Notes under the pieces: generated by a model
Seen by the model: only the letters and a program-made list of their open reading frames with translations
Told to the model about the DNA's origin: nothing
Databases searched by the model: none
Program-made: the position numbers and the translations under genes
Part shown: in pieces, positions 61,339 through 64,000 of the stretch
Position numbering within the stretch: the stretch's first letter is position 1
Layout: each line of letters begins with the position of its first letter
Origin: Chitinasiproducens palmae
Lineage (GTDB): Bacteria > Pseudomonadota > Gammaproteobacteria > Burkholderiales > Burkholderiaceae
Assembly (NCBI RefSeq): GCF_900095735.1
Contig: NZ_FNLO01000010.1
Coordinates: 90,094-154,093 of the forward strand
DNA: 64,000 nucleotides
Reading direction: 5' to 3'

Positions 61339-63246
61339 TCAGGCGACCAGCTTGCTTGCCTTCGCGGCCTCGGCCGACTGCTCGGGGAAACGCGTCCGGA
61401 TCGATGCGGCGATGCCGGCGGCGTCGAGACCGCAAGACGCCAGCAGCTTCGCCGGATCGCCATGATCGATGAAGCGATCGGGGAGGCCCAATTGTAGTAC
61501 GGGCGGATTAACCCCACGCTGCAACAGGGCTTCGACGCACGCGGAGCCCGCGCCGCCCATGATCGCGCCTTCCTCGACGGTGACGAATGCATCGTGCGTT
61601 GCAGCCAGCGACAGCAGCAACGCCTCGTCGACCGGCTTCACGAACCGCATGTTCACGACGGTCGCGTCGACGATCTCGCCGGCGGCAAGCGACGGCGCGA
61701 CCATCGACCCGAAGGCCAGGATCGCCACCCGCGGCGCCGTGCCGATCGCCCGCGCGGTCTCGCGCACCACTTGCCCCTTGCCGACCGGCAGGGCTTCCAG
61801 CTTCTTGACGGTGGCGACGCCCGCGCCGGCACCACGCGGATAGCGTACCGAGGCCGGCGTGCCAAGTTGCACGGCGGTGTACAGCATCTGCCGGCACTCG
61901 TTTTCGTCCGCCGGCGCCATGATCGTCATGTTCGGCAGGCAACGCATGAACGGGATGTCGTAGGCCCCCGCGTGGGTCGCGCCATCGGCGCCCACCAGTC
62001 CGGCCCGGTCGATCGCGAAGGTCACCGGCAGGTTCTGCAGCGCCACGTCGTGCACCAGTTGATCGTAGCCGCGTTGCAGGAACGTCGAGTAGATCGCCAC
62101 CACCGGCTTCAGGCCTTCGGCGGCGAGCCCGCCGGCGAACGTCACCGCATGCTGTTCGGCAATACCGACGTCGAAATAGCGTGCCGGGAAGCGCTGCTCG
62201 AATTCCACCAGCCCCGAGCCCTCGCGCATGGCCGGCGTGATGCCGACGATCTTCGGGTCGAGCTCGGCCATGTCGCACAGCCATTCGCCGAACACCTGCG
62301 TGTAGGTCTTCTTGCTCGCCGCGGCCGGCTTGATGCCTTCGGACGGATCGAACTTGCCGGGGCCGTGATAGAGCACCGGGTCGGCCTCCGCCAGCTTGTA
62401 GCCCTGCCCCTTCCTGGTGACGACGTGCAGGAACTGCGGCCCCTTGAGCTGCTTCAGGTTCTGCAGCGTCGGAATCAGTGAATCGAGGTCGTGGCCGTCG
62501 ATCGGTCCGATGTAGTTGAAGCCGAATTCCTCGAAAAGCGTCGCCGGTACGACCATGCCCTTCGCGTGCTCTTCCAGCTTGCGCGCCAGTTCCAGCACCG
62601 GCGGGGCAACGCGCAGAACGCGTTCGACGTTCTTCTTCGCGGTCGCGTAGAACCGACCGGACATCAACCGGGCCAGGTAGCGGTTCAACGCGCCGACCGG
62701 CGGCGAGATCGACATGTCGTTGTCGTTGAGCACGACGATCAGCGGCACATCGTCGAGCACGCCAGCGTTGTTCAGCGCCTCGAACGCCATGCCCGCGGTC
62801 ATCGCGCCATCGCCGATCACCGCGATCGCATGCCGGTCCTCGCCTTTCAGCCGGCTCGCCACCGCCATGCCGAGCGCCGCCGAGATCGACGTGCTCGAGT
62901 GCGCGGTGCCGAACGTGTCGTATTCGGACTCGCTGCGGCGCGGGAAGCCTGAAATGCCGCCGAGCTGACGCAGCGTCGACATCGCGTCGCGGCGGCCGGT
63001 CAGGATCTTGTGCGGATACGTCTGGTGGCCAACGTCCCAGACGATGCGGTCCATCGGCGTGTCGAACACGTAATGCAGCGCGATGGTCAGTTCGACCGTG
63101 CCGAGATTCGACGACAGATGGCCGCCCGTCTGCGAGACACTTTCGAGCAGGTAGGCGCGCAATTCGTCGGCGAGCGCCGGCAGCGAGGCGCGCTCCAGCC
63201 GGCGCAGCGCGGCCGGATCGTCGATGGTTTTTAACAGATCGTACAT
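61339..63246 (-). CDS. dxs: 1-Deoxy-D-xylulose-5-phosphate synthase
   Basis: A 635-residue thiamine diphosphate enzyme that joins pyruvate and glyceraldehyde 3-phosphate, the first step of the MEP isoprenoid pathway. The N-terminus [17 protein letters not shown] is the usual start, so the ATG at 63246 is preferred to a TTG at 63255. TPP-binding [18 protein letters not shown] and [12 protein letters not shown] are present, as are GHLSSNLG and the C-terminal [15 protein letters not shown]. It is downstream of ispA on the same strand, the usual arrangement. Confidence 0.96.
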   Translation of the reverse strand: MYDLLKTIDDPAALRRLERASLPALADELRAYLLESVSQTGGHLSSNLGTVELTIALHYVFDTPMDRIVWDVGHQTYPHKILTGRRDAMSTLRQLGGISGFPRRSESEYDTFGTAHSSTSISAALGMAVASRLKGEDRHAIAVIGDGAMTAGMAFEALNNAGVLDDVPLIVVLNDNDMSISPPVGALNRYLARLMSGRFYATAKKNVERVLRVAPPVLELARKLEEHAKGMVVPATLFEEFGFNYIGPIDGHDLDSLIPTLQNLKQLKGPQFLHVVTRKGQGYKLAEADPVLYHGPGKFDPSEGIKPAAASKKTYTQVFGEWLCDMAELDPKIVGITPAMREGSGLVEFEQRFPARYFDVGIAEQHAVTFAGGLAAEGLKPVVAIYSTFLQRGYDQLVHDVALQNLPVTFAIDRAGLVGADGATHAGAYDIPFMRCLPNMTIMAPADENECRQMLYTAVQLGTPASVRYPRGAGAGVATVKKLEALPVGKGQVVRETARAIGTAPRVAILAFGSMVAPSLAAGEIVDATVVNMRFVKPVDEALLLSLAATHDAFVTVEEGAIMGGAGSACVEALLQRGVNPPVLQLGLPDRFIDHGDPAKLLASCGLDAAGIAASIRTRFPEQSAEAAKASKLVA

Positions 63247-63428
63247 GTCGTTCAATTCTAGAAGACTTGGGCACCGGCGCCAGTGCCGTTACATTTGACT
63301 ACGTTGCCGTGCGATCGGATGGCGCGGTAGCCGGCATATCCGCCGTATGCCCGAAGCCAGGGGCGCGTCGGCGGCCACTGAGCGTCGGCTACCGCCCGCC
63401 ATGCATCGGCGCGCTCGACCGCCGCGCT

Positions 63429-64000
63429 TCAGTACGCGCGCTCCACCACGAAATCGGCCAGTTCACGCAGCCGGCGGGCGCGCGCCCCGAACGGCTCGAG
63501 TGCCCGTCCGGCGTCGGCCCGCAAGGCCCGCGCCAGTGCCCGGGCTTCGTCCAGCCCCAGCAAGGAAACGTACGTCGGCTTGTCGTTCTCCGCGTCCTTG
63601 CCAGCCGTCTTGCCCAGCGTCGCCGAGTCCACCGTCACGTCGAGAATGTCGTCGACCACCTGGAAAGCCAGCCCGACCGCCGCGGCGTACGCATCGAGCG
63701 CCTCGCGCGCGGCCGCATCGGGCGCCTGCGGCGCACACAACGCACCCAGGCGAACCGCCGCGCGCAGCAGCGCGCCGGTCTTCATCCGGTGCATGGTCTC
63801 CAGCGCCGGCCGGTCGAGCGCCACCCCGACGCTCATCAGATCGATCGTCTGACCGCCGGCCATGCCCAGCGAGCCGCTGGCGTGCGCCAGCTCGCGCGTC
63901 AATGCCACCTGCTGCGTGGCCGGTACCGGACAGGCGGCAATGGTCTCGAATGCCTGCGACTGCAGCGCATCGCCCACCAGCAACGCAGTGGCCTCGTCGT
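63429..64000 (-). CDS. ispA: Farnesyl diphosphate synthase, truncated by window edge
   Basis: The C-terminal 190 residues of a polyprenyl synthetase that makes farnesyl diphosphate. The second Asp-rich motif is VVDDILDV with the following KTAGKD. MHRMKTGALLRAAV and GGQTIDL are also conserved. The first Asp-rich motif (DDxxD) and the start lie outside the window. It ends 183 bases before dxs and is probably in the same transcript. Confidence 0.92.
   Translation of the reverse strand, partial: DEATALLVGDALQSQAFETIAACPVPATQQVALTRELAHASGSLGMAGGQTIDLMSVGVALDRPALETMHRMKTGALLRAAVRLGALCAPQAPDAAAREALDAYAAAVGLAFQVVDDILDVTVDSATLGKTAGKDAENDKPTYVSLLGLDEARALARALRADAGRALEPFGARARRLRELADFVVERAY

Overview
This is a GC-rich chromosomal window from a Burkholderiales (Burkholderiaceae-type) betaproteobacterium. 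The assignment rests on gene order (rpoD-dnaG-yqeY, then tsaD-folE2-dxs-ispA), on betaproteobacterial styles of RpoD, Dxs and FdnGHI, and on the codon composition. There is no phage, plasmid, insertion sequence or CRISPR array. Most of the window is core genome.

Layout. 1-3300: the 3' end of RNase G and three small secreted proteins rich in Pro, Gly, Tyr or His. 3700-12000: lipopolysaccharide export and core assembly (msbA, a GT4 glycosyltransferase, an O-antigen-ligase-like protein, and a coupled GT2-GT9-waaE-like operon). 12100-26500: housekeeping genes (a DUF4239-like membrane protein, dnaE, trhO, gluQ, a DEAD-box helicase, purT, an MgtC-family protein, a periplasmic solute-binding protein, selD and a four-helix Cys-rich copper-storage-like protein). 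26800-32600: sbcD-sbcC with an unusually long SbcC. 33000-37400: an RcnB-like protein, a cysteine hydrolase, and a receiver protein convergent with a GAF histidine kinase, in locally lower GC.

37400-47600 is a selenocysteine-formate dehydrogenase locus, all on the minus strand: fdnG (in-frame UGA with a SECIS-type hairpin), fdnH, fdnI, fdhE, selA, selB and the selenocysteine tRNA gene selC. With selD at 24.7-25.8 kb, the window holds all four classical selenocysteine genes plus one client enzyme.

47900-50000: a ChaA-type antiporter and a tRNA-Ile(CAU) gene whose anticodon loop is split by a 257-nt group I intron. 50400-64000: an MBL-fold hydrolase, rpoD, dnaG, yqeY, a HI0933/BaiN-type flavoprotein, tsaD, folE2, dxs and the start-truncated ispA at the window edge.

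A recurring feature is short tandem-repeat arrays (units of 9, 12 or 18 bp, less often 7, 10 or 13 bp) in leaders and intergenic regions and inside two genes. The strongest observations are the split tRNA-Ile(CAU), the UGA/SECIS formate dehydrogenase with its linked sel genes, the repeat arrays, and the enlarged SbcC.
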